From NCBI GenBank assembly GCA_007695295.1, contig REEB01000139.1, positions 1-56,247 on the forward strand: a stretch of 56,247 nucleotides of DNA, in the 5' to 3' direction. The notes beneath the pieces were generated by a model. The model saw only the letters and a list, made by a program, of their open reading frames with translations. It was not told the DNA's origin and did no database searches. The translations under genes and the position numbers were made by a program. Position 1 is the first letter of the stretch; every line of letters starts with the position of its first letter. Of this stretch, positions 17,430 through 30,074 are shown piece after piece. This DNA comes from Puniceicoccaceae bacterium (GTDB taxonomy: Bacteria > Verrucomicrobiota > Verrucomicrobiia > Opitutales > Opitutaceae).

Positions 17430-17498
17430 GGAACCATTTCGACCGCGGGGGATTTTGGGGTTGCTTGGGTATGGGGGCGAGTTTCAAATCGCCCCTTC

Positions 17499-20400
17499 AT
17501 GCACCTGAAGGGCCTCAAATTGAACGGCTTTAAAAGCTTCGCCGACCCGACCCACCTCGTCTTCGAGCCGGGGGTGACGGCGGTCGTGGGGCCCAACGGG
17601 TGCGGCAAGAGCAACATTGCCGACGCGATCCGGTGGGTGCTGGGAGAACAGAGCGCGAAGGCTCTCCGCGGCGGCAAGATGCAGGACGTGATTTTCGAGG
17701 GCACGGACGTGCGCAAGCCGGTCGGATTGTGCGAGGTTTCCCTGCTGCTGACGAACTGCGAGGAACAGCTCGGGCAGGAGTTTCACGAGATCGAGATCAC
17801 ACGCCGGGTCTCCCGGGACGGTGCCAGCGACTATTTTCTCAATGGAAAAGCCTGTCGGCTGAAGGACATCCACCGCCTCTTCATGGACACCGGAGTCGGG
17901 CGGACCTCCTACTCGATCATGGCCCAGGGGCAGATCGACCAGATCCTGTCCTCGAAACCCGAAGACCGGCGGGCGGTTTTCGAAGAAGCGGCCGGCATCA
18001 CGCGCTACAAGAGCCAGCGGCGCGAGGCGATGAACAAGCTGGCCCTCGTGGAAGCCAACTTGGCCCGGATCACCGACATCGTGGCGGAAGTCACCCGGCA
18101 GATCGGCAGCCTCAAGCGCCAGGCCTCGAAGGCGGTGCGCTACCGCAAACTGAGCCACCGGCTCCGGCATCTCGATCTCGCCCAATCGGCCCGGCAGTCC
18201 GGGATACTGGGGCGGGAGATCGCGGACCTGGAGGGGCGGGAGCGTGAACTGGCGGAGCGATTCTCCACTCTCCAAGAGGAATTGAGTCAGAAGGAGGAAG
18301 CCCTCTCCGGACGCAAGACCGAGCGCCAGGAACTGATCGAGCAGGTCCAGGAGGCCCAGCAGAGCGTCTTCGACCTCCGCAGCCAAGTGGAGCAGGCCCG
18401 CAATCAGGCGCATCTCTGTGAAGTTCGCCAGGGCAGCCTGCAGGAGCGGATCGCCCAGGCCGGGGAGGAGGCCGCCGGTTTCGCCGCCCAACTGGAGGAA
18501 ATCGAGCGCGAGGTGGACTCCTCCGCCCGCAGCAAACAGCTCCAGCTCGATGTCCTCGGCACGTCCGACGAGACCTTCCGTACCCGCAGCGGCGAAGTCG
18601 CCGCGGTGGAGAAGAAACTGGCCGAGGCCGAGGAAGAGTTAAAGCGTACCCGCTATCGGATTCTGGAGGAGGAAAGCACCCAGGTGCGGTTGCGCAATGA
18701 CTGCGCCAATCTCGAAGTCGAGGCCCGCACCGCCCGCAACCGCCTCGAGCGGTTGGGTGAAGAACGGGCCGACCAAGAGGAGGCGGTGCGGGTGGCGGAT
18801 GAAGCCCGGGTTACCGCCGCCAGTCACCTCGCGGAGGTCACGACCAGCCACGACCAAGCACAGAATGCGCTCAAGGAACTGCAGGAGAAGGCGGGCCGAC
18901 TGAACGCGGAGTTTCGCACACTGCAGCAGCGTATCCAGGAACTGGATCGCGGCCTGGCCCAAAAGACGGGTCACCTGCGCTTGCTCCAGCAATTGCAGGA
19001 GCAGTTCGAAGGCTTCGGCGAAGGTGCGAAGGCACTCCTTCAGGGGAAACTGAAAGGCTCTTGGGAAGAGCGCCGGTTTCGTCCCCTCTTCGAGGGTTTG
19101 GTGATTGAGAAAGGGGCGGAGACCGCGCTCGAAGCCCTCCTCGGAGCCGCCGTCGAGGCGGTGGAAGTGGGGGATGCGGCCCTCGCGCTGGAAATCACCG
19201 GCCTCTTGCGCGAGCGGAAAACCGGCCGAGCCTGCCTGCACTTCACCCCGCCGCGATCGGACACTTCCAACGCCTCCAATGACCTGCCGGAGGGACTGGT
19301 GGCGGCGTCCGGGTTGGTGCGTCACCCCGAGAACCCCGACCATCCGGTGGCCGCGCTGATGGCAGGCTGTTACGTAGCCGACCGGGCGGAGGACTTTCTT
19401 GAATTCTGGAAAGGGCGCCCGGCCTTCAGTTTTCGCCTGGTGGCCGCGCGGGACGGTGCCCTCATCGATGCCCGCGGCCTGATCCAAGGCGGCAAAAACC
19501 GGAGCTCCGGCAAAGGGGCGGGCATCCTCGGCCGCGAAAACGAAATTCGCGAGACGACCGCTGCCATCGCCGCGGATAAAAAGCAGCTCGACGCTTTGCG
19601 CGAAGAGAGCGCCGCCCTCAACCGCCGGCTCGAAGAAACCGTACAGGCGGAGGAGCAGGCCCGCGCCGCCCTCCTGGAAGCCTCGCGGCAGGTCTCCACC
19701 GCCCAGGCCGAAGAACGCGGAGCGGTGCGCACTCACGAAGAAGCCGCCCGCCGGTTGGAGCGTCTGGCCGCCGAGGACCGCCAGCTCCGCGAAACGGTAG
19801 CCGGGGCCGAGGAACGCCTGCAGCGCTCCCGGGACAATCTCTCCGCCGCGGAAGGCTCGCTTGGGACGGCCCGCGAGAACCTCGCCCGGCTCGAACAGGA
19901 AGCCGAAGGCCTGCGCCAGGAGCGCGATGCCCGGCGCGAAGCCCTCGCCCAGGCCCGCTTTGACCTCGCCGAAAAAAAACAGCGCCTCGAGCTGCTCAGC
20001 CGCGGTCTTTCACAAATGGAAGAGCGCCGCACGGAACTCGTGCGCCAGCGCGAGCAACGTCTTTCCGAAGTGGATACATGGTCCGAGCAGATCGCGGAGT
20101 TTGCGTCCCGCCGGGAGGAGGAGCTGGCCCGCGCGGCCTCCCTCGAGCAGTCGCTCACCGCCGCCCAGGAATCCGTCCAGACTATCCGCAAGTCCCTCGC
20201 CGCTCGCGAGCAAACAATTCAAGTGCTGGAGCGCGAGCAATCGTTCGTCCGCACCGAATCCGAGAATCTCCGCTCCGTGCACGGCGGCATCCAGGTGAAG
20301 CTGGCCGAAAAACGCGGGCGCCGCGAATTCCTCGGCGAGGAAGTGCAGCGGGAGTACGGCGTGGCCCTCGACGGGCTCGATTGGCCTTACGAACTCTGGC

Positions 20401-21263
20401 GGGCCTCCCGCCCGCCGGAAGGTCGCCACCCGCTCGATCTCGACGACGAGGGCGAGTCGGACGACGGGGACAGCACTCCGGCCGAGCCGACCCCGCGGGA
20501 TGCGGAAGCGGGCGCCGAAAAGCCGACTCCCGAAGACCTTGCCGCCCTCGAGCAGACCGACTGGGCCGCGGTCGCCAACGAAGTCGAAGCTCTCCGCCAG
20601 CGCCTGCAAAGCCTCGGTCCGGTCAACCTCGTCGCCATCGAGGAGTACAGCGAGCTGCGCGAACGTCACCAGTTTCTCACCACCCAGTGCAATGACCTGA
20701 CCCAGTCACGCGACCAGCTCCTGGCCGCGATCGACGAAATCAACCGCACCTCGCAACAGCAGTTTTCGGAGACCTTTGAACAGATCCGCCGCAATTTCGC
20801 CCAGACCTTCGAGACGCTTTTCGGCGGTGGCCATGCCGACCTCCGGTTGCTTGAGACGGAGGATGTGCTGGAAAGCGGGATCGAGATCGTGGCCCAGCCT
20901 CCGGGCACGCGGTTAAAAAGTGTCAGTCTGCTTTCGGGCGGCCAGCGGACGATGACGGCCGTGGGTCTCCTCTTCGCCATTTACCTGGTGAAACCGAGTC
21001 CCTTCTGTCTGCTGGACGAGCTGGACGCACCCTTGGACGAGTCGAACATCGGCCGCTTTACCAAGCTTCTTTCGCAGTTCACCGACCGCTCCCAGTTCAT
21101 CATCATCACGCACAACAAACGGACGATTGCCGCAGCCCAGGCGATTTACGGCGTGACGATGGAGGAGAAAGGCGTGAGCAAGGTCGTGTCCTTGAAATTC
21201 CACCACGAGCATCATGCTCCCGAGGAACCCCGCCTCGCGGAGGCCGCGCCGGCAGTCTCCTGA
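17499..21263 (+). CDS. smc: Chromosome segregation ATPase SMC
   Basis: A 1254-residue condensin-like protein that loops and organises the chromosome with ScpA/ScpB. The N-terminal head holds the starting 'KLNGFKSFADPTHLVFEPGV' and Walker A 'GPNGCGKSN' (32-40). A long coiled coil follows (about 165-500). The hinge lies at about 505-665 ('FGEGAKALLQG', 'FSFRLVAARDGALID'), and a second coiled coil runs to about 1030. The C-terminal head has the ABC signature 'LLSGGQRTMTAVGLLFAI' and Walker B 'FCLLDELDAPLDESN'. The length is slightly over the usual 1150-1200, partly from an acidic low-complexity insert near residues 985-1015. yraN follows on the same strand. No scpA or scpB is in the window. Confidence 0.97.
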   Translation: MHLKGLKLNGFKSFADPTHLVFEPGVTAVVGPNGCGKSNIADAIRWVLGEQSAKALRGGKMQDVIFEGTDVRKPVGLCEVSLLLTNCEEQLGQEFHEIEITRRVSRDGASDYFLNGKACRLKDIHRLFMDTGVGRTSYSIMAQGQIDQILSSKPEDRRAVFEEAAGITRYKSQRREAMNKLALVEANLARITDIVAEVTRQIGSLKRQASKAVRYRKLSHRLRHLDLAQSARQSGILGREIADLEGRERELAERFSTLQEELSQKEEALSGRKTERQELIEQVQEAQQSVFDLRSQVEQARNQAHLCEVRQGSLQERIAQAGEEAAGFAAQLEEIEREVDSSARSKQLQLDVLGTSDETFRTRSGEVAAVEKKLAEAEEELKRTRYRILEEESTQVRLRNDCANLEVEARTARNRLERLGEERADQEEAVRVADEARVTAASHLAEVTTSHDQAQNALKELQEKAGRLNAEFRTLQQRIQELDRGLAQKTGHLRLLQQLQEQFEGFGEGAKALLQGKLKGSWEERRFRPLFEGLVIEKGAETALEALLGAAVEAVEVGDAALALEITGLLRERKTGRACLHFTPPRSDTSNASNDLPEGLVAASGLVRHPENPDHPVAALMAGCYVADRAEDFLEFWKGRPAFSFRLVAARDGALIDARGLIQGGKNRSSGKGAGILGRENEIRETTAAIAADKKQLDALREESAALNRRLEETVQAEEQARAALLEASRQVSTAQAEERGAVRTHEEAARRLERLAAEDRQLRETVAGAEERLQRSRDNLSAAEGSLGTARENLARLEQEAEGLRQERDARREALAQARFDLAEKKQRLELLSRGLSQMEERRTELVRQREQRLSEVDTWSEQIAEFASRREEELARAASLEQSLTAAQESVQTIRKSLAAREQTIQVLEREQSFVRTESENLRSVHGGIQVKLAEKRGRREFLGEEVQREYGVALDGLDWPYELWRASRPPEGRHPLDLDDEGESDDGDSTPAEPTPRDAEAGAEKPTPEDLAALEQTDWAAVANEVEALRQRLQSLGPVNLVAIEEYSELRERHQFLTTQCNDLTQSRDQLLAAIDEINRTSQQQFSETFEQIRRNFAQTFETLFGGGHADLRLLETEDVLESGIEIVAQPPGTRLKSVSLLSGGQRTMTAVGLLFAIYLVKPSPFCLLDELDAPLDESNIGRFTKLLSQFTDRSQFIIITHNKRTIAAAQAIYGVTMEEKGVSKVVSLKFHHEHHAPEEPRLAEAAPAVS

Positions 21264-21294
21264 GGGAGGCGGCGATTCCGAGGGGGGATTCCCG

Positions 21295-21708
21295 GTGGCG
21301 GCGGTGCTGGATTGGCTGCGAAGGTGGCTGGGGCGGCGTCCCGGCGCCGCGGGAGAGCGGCGGGCGGCACGGTATCTGCGGCGGCAGGGCCACCGCATCC
21401 TCGAGCGCAACTGGCGCCATGGAAAAGACGAGATCGACCTCATCACCCTGGATTCCCGAGTACTGGTGATTGTGGAAGTCAAATCGCGGGCCGCCGAGGC
21501 CCTTGTGCCGGGGTATTATGCCGCCGTCGCCCCGGAGAAAAAGCAGGCCTTGATCCGGGCGGCCCGGGCTTACCTCCGGAGGCTGCAGCCGAAACCCGTG
21601 ACCATCCGCTACGACGTCATCGAGATTTCGCACCAGCCGGGGGAACGAGGCGGAGAACTGCGCCACTATGAAAACGTCCCCCTGTTTTCGAAGCGCTTCC
21701 GTTGGTAG
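21295..21708 (+). CDS. yraN: YraN family (UPF0102) putative endonuclease-fold protein
   Basis: A 137-residue protein of the YraN/UPF0102 family, which has a Holliday-junction-resolvase-like nuclease fold. The conserved pattern is visible: 'GERRAARYLRRQGHRILERNWR' (about 17-38), 'DEIDLI' and 'VIVEVKSR' (the D...ExK catalytic core). I chose the GTG at 21295 because it is preceded by a strong GAGGGGGGA ribosome-binding site six bases away and does not overlap smc. An ATG at 21214 would add 27 residues of low-complexity sequence inside the end of smc. Its biological role is not settled; linkage to smc suggests a link with chromosome maintenance. Confidence 0.88.
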   Translation: MAAVLDWLRRWLGRRPGAAGERRAARYLRRQGHRILERNWRHGKDEIDLITLDSRVLVIVEVKSRAAEALVPGYYAAVAPEKKQALIRAARAYLRRLQPKPVTIRYDVIEISHQPGERGGELRHYENVPLFSKRFRW

Positions 21709-21801
21709 CCCCGCGATCCTCGACCAAGGTGGTGGGAGCGGAGGCCGGTCGCCGGATCGGAAAACGGCCGGGTGGCAGGAGGCGGCGAAATTTCCCCTGG
21801 C

Positions 21802-22794
21802 TCAAACTTTCCAGAGTTGGAGGGTGCGCAGGTAGTTGGTGCGTTCGAAGGCGGAGGGGTCGGGGCAGTGGGCCAGGCTCATGCTGCCCTGCATCTGGCG
21901 CAGGGAGTCGTACTCATTGACCTCAAGCCAAGTCGTCAGGTCGGTCAGCACTTTGGCGAGGTGCCCGGGGCCGTGGTGGAGAAGGGCGCTGGTCATTTGC
22001 ACGGCGGAGGCGCCGCACATGACGGCCTTGATGGCATCGCGGGCGGTGTGGACGCCGCCGGTGACGGCGAGCGAGGCGCGGACACGTCCATGAAGAATGG
22101 CCAGCCAGCGGAGGCGGAGCAGCAGCTCGGAGGAAGTGGAAAGCTCCAGGTGCGGCTTGACCTCGAGGTTTTCGAGATCGATGTCGGGCTGGTAGAAGCG
22201 ATTGAAGAGGACCAGGCCGCGCACCCCGAGGGCATCCAGCTCGGTGGCGAAATAGCTCAGGGAAGTGTAGAAGGCGGAGAGCTTGACCGCGACCGGGATT
22301 TTCACATTGCGGGTGACCTCGCGGACAATCTCGAGCGAACGCTGCTCGACCTCCTCGGATGATTCGGTGGCGTCCATGGCGAGGAGGTAGAGATTGAGCT
22401 CAAGAGCATCAGCTCCCGCCTTCTCGATGAGGCGGGCGTAATCGAGCCAGCCGCCGGGCCGGGTACCGTTGAGGGAAGCGATGACCGGGATGGCGACGGC
22501 CTCCTTGAGGCGGCGAATTTGTTCGAGGTATTGATCGGGCCCGAGGGCGAAATCCTCCTGCCACGGCAGGTAGCTGGTGGCTTCGGCAAAGGATTCCTCG
22601 TGGGATTCGCGGTGAAAGGCGGCCGCCAGCTCGTCCTTGACGATCTGTTCCTCGAAAAGCGAGTGCATGACGATGGCGGAGGCGCCGGCGTCTTCGAGGC
22701 GGCGAACCACGTCAAGATCGTCGACGAGCGGGGAAGCGCCCGGCATGAGGGGGTGCTTGAGGGGAAGACCGAGGTAAGTGGTGGCGAGATCCAT
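21802..22794 (-). CDS. Dihydroorotate dehydrogenase-like FMN protein
   Basis: A 330-residue TIM-barrel flavoprotein related to class 1 dihydroorotate dehydrogenase. It begins 'MDLATTYLGLPLKHPLMPGASPLV'. Strands with FMN and substrate residues follow: 'VIASLNGTRPGGW', 'ADALELNLYLLAMD', 'VAVKLSAFYTSL', 'GLVLFNRFYQPDID' and 'LAVTGGVHTARDAIKAVMCGASAVQMTSALL'. The last is the phosphate-binding glycine region. The catalytic Cys/Ser loop of true PyrD is not obvious, so another oxidoreductase role is likely. It follows the PFOR gene by only 13 bp on the same strand and is probably cotranscribed, pairing it with ferredoxin-linked metabolism rather than pyrimidine synthesis. That functional pairing is inferred. 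Confidence 0.87.
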   Translation of the reverse strand: MDLATTYLGLPLKHPLMPGASPLVDDLDVVRRLEDAGASAIVMHSLFEEQIVKDELAAAFHRESHEESFAEATSYLPWQEDFALGPDQYLEQIRRLKEAVAIPVIASLNGTRPGGWLDYARLIEKAGADALELNLYLLAMDATESSEEVEQRSLEIVREVTRNVKIPVAVKLSAFYTSLSYFATELDALGVRGLVLFNRFYQPDIDLENLEVKPHLELSTSSELLLRLRWLAILHGRVRASLAVTGGVHTARDAIKAVMCGASAVQMTSALLHHGPGHLAKVLTDLTTWLEVNEYDSLRQMQGSMSLAHCPDPSAFERTNYLRTLQLWKV

Positions 22795-22807
22795 GGCGGG
22801 TCGATGG

Positions 22808-26392
<3,585 letters not shown>

Positions 26393-26503
26393 TGGGATGG
26401 CGGGTTGAGCAGTCCGACTATGCCAGAGCGGCGCACCGGCAACCTCCCATCCATTGCCAATGACTGTGCATGGATTGCCCCGCCCGGGTGGGGAGGCAGT
26501 CCT

Positions 26504-28012
26504 TCACGGCTCGGCCAAGCCCTGTTCGAAGGAGGCGAGTAGCCTCTCGGAGGGCTCGGTGCCGAGCGCGAGGCGAAGCAGCTCCGGCTCGATGCCATGA
26601 CTCCGCAAGGTGCGGCGGCCCTCGGCCGAGCAAACCAAGTCATAATGGGCCAGGTAAAGGAATGGGCAGAGCAGGGAACGGCACATGCCGAAGCTCGGCC
26701 CCTTGGCGAGCGGAAGGCGGTCGTACACCGGTTCCATGGCACCGCGGACGGAGAAACTGATCACGCCGCCGATCCTGTCGGGAGCACGTGCGATGGCGCG
26801 GTAGTGGCTGGCGGAGGCCGGTTCCAGCGCCCAGTGAACCTTGGCTATGCGGGGATGGTCGCGGAGAAAGTCGACCACACAGCGGGTGTTGGCGTTGATG
26901 CGCTCGACGACGGACTCGTAGGCATCGATCTGGGCGGCGAGCCGGGCGGCATCCCTCGGGTAGAGAGGATCGGCGGTCCGGCGGATGCCTTCGACGACTT
27001 CCGACGCCATCGGACAGGCCGCGGACACGGCGGCCGCGCCGGCGATGACGTCCCCCTCGGAAGCGGCGTATTTGGTGAGGCTGTTGATGAGGACATCCGC
27101 ATGAGGAAGGACATCCACATTGTAGGGTGAGGCGAGGGTGGGATCGACGAGGAGGAGGGCGCCGGCGCGCCGGGCGGCGGCGGCGACGGCCGGCAGGTCC
27201 GGGGTCTGGATGAGGGGATTGGTGGGCGTTTCGAGCACGAGACCGGCGAGGCGGTCGCCGTGAGCGGCGACAAAATCGAGGATGGCGGTGGTCTCGGCGA
27301 CCCGGAAGGTCTTCAGATTGCCGGCCAGCCCGATGGTCTTCTGCAGGATGGCCATTGTATCGAGATAGAGCCAACCGACCTGAAGCCAGAGGGTGCGGCC
27401 GCGGGCGGCCTGGAGCCGCTCGATGGTCGAAAAAGCGGCCCAGAAGGCATTCATGCCACTGTTGGCGAGCACGATGCCGGCGACTGGGGTGGGGCCGTAC
27501 AGGGCGGCCAACCGCCGGGTGAGGTGACCGACGGCGTCGCCCTCGAAAAGCGTTTCGGTGACGGTTTCGGAAAGCTCTCGGGAGGCGAGGAGCAAGTCTT
27601 CGGCGGCCCGGGAAGAGAGCAGGCCGCCGGTGTGTTGCAGCCACGCCTTGGCCCGAAGGGTAATGGCCGCATCCTCCTCATGCCAGACGCCGAAGCAGCC
27701 ATCTTCGCTCAGCATCCCGCCACGGGCGGGCGCGATCCACCGGATCAGCCGTTGTGCCATGGCCTCCGAGCAGACCGGCCAGACGACGCTGCCGGGGGGG
27801 GCGAGGCGGGCGGCCCAGCTTTCCCGCACCCGGGCGACATAGCCATGAGCCACAAAGCGGGGATACCCGCTGCAGAGAGCGTCCATCACCGAACGGTCTT
27901 TCTCCTCGTAACCGATGACCGCCTGCATGGTGGGCAGGCTACAGGAGACTCCATGGAGGCGATCGGGGATGCGGGCTCCCAGCGGAAGCGGCTCGAGCGG
28001 CAGAGAGTTCAT
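26504..28012 (-). CDS. Cystathionine gamma-synthase-like PLP enzyme with long N-terminal domain
   Basis: A 502-residue trans-sulfuration enzyme. The PLP-binding lysine is K314 in 'NSLTKYAASEGDV'. 'VLETPTNPLIQTPDL', 'LLVDPTLASPYN' and the C-terminal 'ISFSVRGAMEPVYDRL' complete the Cys/Met-metabolism fold at about 140-500. Bacterial MetB/MetC proteins are usually near 390 residues; this one has an extra 110-140 residues containing 'GVSCSLPTMQAVIGYEEKDRSVMDALCSGYPRF' in two pieces, a layout that I recall from fungal Str2-type cystathionine gamma-synthases. The likely reaction is O-acyl-homoserine plus cysteine to cystathionine in methionine synthesis, but other members of the fold (gamma-lyase, sulfhydrylase) cannot be excluded. 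Confidence 0.85.
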   Translation of the reverse strand: MNSLPLEPLPLGARIPDRLHGVSCSLPTMQAVIGYEEKDRSVMDALCSGYPRFVAHGYVARVRESWAARLAPPGSVVWPVCSEAMAQRLIRWIAPARGGMLSEDGCFGVWHEEDAAITLRAKAWLQHTGGLLSSRAAEDLLLASRELSETVTETLFEGDAVGHLTRRLAALYGPTPVAGIVLANSGMNAFWAAFSTIERLQAARGRTLWLQVGWLYLDTMAILQKTIGLAGNLKTFRVAETTAILDFVAAHGDRLAGLVLETPTNPLIQTPDLPAVAAAARRAGALLLVDPTLASPYNVDVLPHADVLINSLTKYAASEGDVIAGAAAVSAACPMASEVVEGIRRTADPLYPRDAARLAAQIDAYESVVERINANTRCVVDFLRDHPRIAKVHWALEPASASHYRAIARAPDRIGGVISFSVRGAMEPVYDRLPLAKGPSFGMCRSLLCPFLYLAHYDLVCSAEGRRTLRSHGIEPELLRLALGTEPSERLLASFEQGLAEP

Positions 28013-28184
28013 GAAAATCAGCGAAACGGCCGGAGAGGGCGGGGGCCGCCGTCAGTGGCAGCGATGCGACCGGTGCGGAGCGGTGCTGGCAAGCCGCAAA
28101 TCGCCGCATGGGAGCGGGGTGGCAGACGGGCCGCGATGGCAGCCGGATGAACGAGCCGCTGGGTCCCGCCCCCGCCTGCAGGCC
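28013..28184. other. Spacer upstream of the cystathionine gamma-synthase gene
   Basis: 172 bp between the TPR protein gene end and the long-form cystathionine gamma-synthase start, both on the minus strand. It is GC-rich and has several short GC-rich inverted segments, but I could not match a known methionine-linked riboswitch. No promoter or terminator can be assigned. Confidence 0.3.
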
Positions 28185-29846
28185 TCAGGACGTCTGCGGC
28201 AAGGCGTCGCGGCGTTCCTGGATGACTGCATCGAGTCGGTCGAGCAACTCGCCGGATCCGCGGGTGAAAAGGAAAAGGTCGGAGCCGAGGGTGCGGGCGG
28301 CGTCCTCCAGCAGAGAGAGCGAAGGCCGGCGCATTTCGAGCAGCCGTTGCAGGTTGGGGATGAGATTCTGGGTCAGCCCCATTTCCATCTCCAGGCGGAT
28401 GAGACCGGAGAGGGCGGCCTGGTTGCGCTCGTCGGTGGCGACGGCCTGTTGCAGGATGCGGCGGGCGGGCGCGAGGGCGTTGATTTCCCGGAGCCGGTTG
28501 GACATGGCGAGGAGGTTCTCGATCCGGAGGGTGCGCTGGTTGAGAAACTGGTTGAGGTAGATGGTGCCGAGCTCCTCGTTGCCGGAGCCGAAGTAGGCCA
28601 CGGCTTGGAGGCCGCCGAGGGTGGCTGCGAGTGGTTCGAGCCACTCCGGTTGTTCCTCGTTGATGGCCTCGGCCAAACGCAGCGCTTCGGCAAAGCGCCC
28701 CGCCACAATCCTTGCTTCCATGGCCATGAGGCGGAGATTGCCGACCGGATAGTCCCGCCGCTCGGCGATCTCCACGAGGCGGTCGGCCAGCTGATAGTTG
28801 CCTGATTTGGCGGCGAAGTCGGCCATGTTGACAACCACCTCCTGGTTGTTCCGGAAATAGGCGAGGACGGAGTTGATGTCACGTTCGAGGGACTCCGGGT
28901 TGCCGCGCTCAAGCTTGAATTCCAGCATGCTGATGCGCGGGGCGGGGCGGTCGGGATTGTTGATCTGGCGAAGGAATGCGTAGTGCTCCGCCTCCGACAT
29001 GCGCCCCTGCCGGCGGAGATAGTTGATGAGAAGAACGTAGAGCTGATCGTCGGTGGCAGTCTCCTCCAGGTAGCGCTTGAGACGGAGGATGGCGAGATCG
29101 TGCATGCCGCGCTCCCACTCGATCTGTGCCTGCAGCAGGCGACCTTCGCGGGTGCGGCCGAGCTGGTAGGCCTCGATCAGCTCATCGGCCTGGTCGAAAT
29201 TGCCGCGGTGAAAGTGGGCGCTGGCGCCAACGACGGCGAGAAACTGGTGGCGGTTGTCGATCACGGGCCTTTCCGGCAGCAGCCGATTGACCTGATCGAT
29301 GACCCGGAAGTCCTCTTGGTTCTGCAGGAGGGTGGTGAAGTAGAGCCGGAGGTAATCCATGTTGTCGACCCAGCGGTCGAGCCCTTCGTCGAGGGTGCGG
29401 ATGCTAAGGTCGGGCCGGCCGAAGGCGCCGAAGAACTGGGCGAGCAGCATGCGGCCCTCGAGGTGCTCGGGGGCTTTGTCGACACCGATGCGGAGGAGCT
29501 GAAAGGCTTGGCGAAACTCTTCGTCCTCCATGTGGGCCTGGGCTTTTTCGATATAATCGAAACCCCGGGCCCGGTGGTAGTGCTCCCAGCGGAAGGGCAG
29601 GGCGAGGTCCCAGAAACGGGCGTCTTCGAAATCACGGACATACTTGACGAAGGCGTAGGCGGCGAAAGCCAAACCGAACCAGCCCACGATCGCCATGAGG
29701 ACGAGGGCGGCCGTGATCCGGCCCCAGATGAGGCGGATGGCGGGCCGGCCGTCGGCACGGCGGAAGCGGCGGGCAAATCCGAAGAGGAAGTTGCCGCGGG
29801 CAAAGAAACCCGGCGAACCGGACGAGGATCGTTTGGGAGGAGGCAT
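28185..29846 (-). CDS. Membrane-anchored TPR-repeat protein next to the exopolysaccharide cluster
   Basis: A 553-residue protein. A basic N-terminus (residues 1-40) is followed by one transmembrane segment at about 42-64 ('ITAALVLMAIVGWFGLAFAAYAFV'), in two-part form. The remainder is an array of tetratricopeptide-like helical hairpins, for example 'FRQAFQLLRIGVDKAPEHLEGRMLLAQFFGAFGRPDLSI', 'FDQADELIEAYQLGRTREGRLLQAQ' and 'APARRILQQAVATDERNQAALSGLIRLEM'. Orientation suggests that the TPR part faces the periplasm. The ATG at 29846 is preferred; an in-frame start at 29945 would add 33 unstructured residues. It is divergent from the polysaccharide export genes at 30075, so a scaffold role in that machinery is plausible but inferred. 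Confidence 0.82.
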   Translation of the reverse strand: MPPPKRSSSGSPGFFARGNFLFGFARRFRRADGRPAIRLIWGRITAALVLMAIVGWFGLAFAAYAFVKYVRDFEDARFWDLALPFRWEHYHRARGFDYIEKAQAHMEDEEFRQAFQLLRIGVDKAPEHLEGRMLLAQFFGAFGRPDLSIRTLDEGLDRWVDNMDYLRLYFTTLLQNQEDFRVIDQVNRLLPERPVIDNRHQFLAVVGASAHFHRGNFDQADELIEAYQLGRTREGRLLQAQIEWERGMHDLAILRLKRYLEETATDDQLYVLLINYLRRQGRMSEAEHYAFLRQINNPDRPAPRISMLEFKLERGNPESLERDINSVLAYFRNNQEVVVNMADFAAKSGNYQLADRLVEIAERRDYPVGNLRLMAMEARIVAGRFAEALRLAEAINEEQPEWLEPLAATLGGLQAVAYFGSGNEELGTIYLNQFLNQRTLRIENLLAMSNRLREINALAPARRILQQAVATDERNQAALSGLIRLEMEMGLTQNLIPNLQRLLEMRRPSLSLLEDAARTLGSDLFLFTRGSGELLDRLDAVIQERRDALPQTS

Positions 29847-30074
29847 ATGGTGGGGATTCGCTAAGGCCTGAAGTCTGCGGCAATTCCGGAACTGCCTGCA
29901 AGGATATCGGTCGGACAGCAAGACAACCTGAAGAGTTTCCTGCAAATGCGGTTTCCGATCCTCAATGCGACCGCGTCCACACCGATATTCAGCCTTGCCA
30001 AAGGAGGTTGAAGTGATTTAAAACTTTGTCCCAATTCCGCCTCCCTCAGTGACCTTCGTAACGTTTTTTCATCC
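29847..30074. promoter_or_regulatory. Divergent promoter region for the TPR protein and export cluster
   Basis: 228 bp between two divergently transcribed genes. It must carry both promoters. It is the most AT-rich intergenic stretch in this part of the window, with patches such as TTTAAAACTTTG near 30015 and AACGTTTTTT near 30060. An inverted pair ATATCGGT/ACCGATAT at 29904-29911 and 29981-29988 may be an operator, but is short enough to be chance. No regulator can be named. Confidence 0.4.

Noticed and set aside
28013-28184. Possible SAM-II-like element upstream of the cystathionine gamma-synthase (GGCGATTTGCGGCTTGC)
   Set aside because: It has a short resemblance to the SAM-II core, but the required A-rich pseudoknot segment (UAAA, GCUAAA) is absent. 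The match may be chance in GC-rich DNA.
29904-29988. Inverted repeat ATATCGGT/ACCGATAT in the divergent export promoter region as an operator
   Set aside because: It has only 8 bp per arm with about 70 bp between. It may be chance and no regulator is adjacent.
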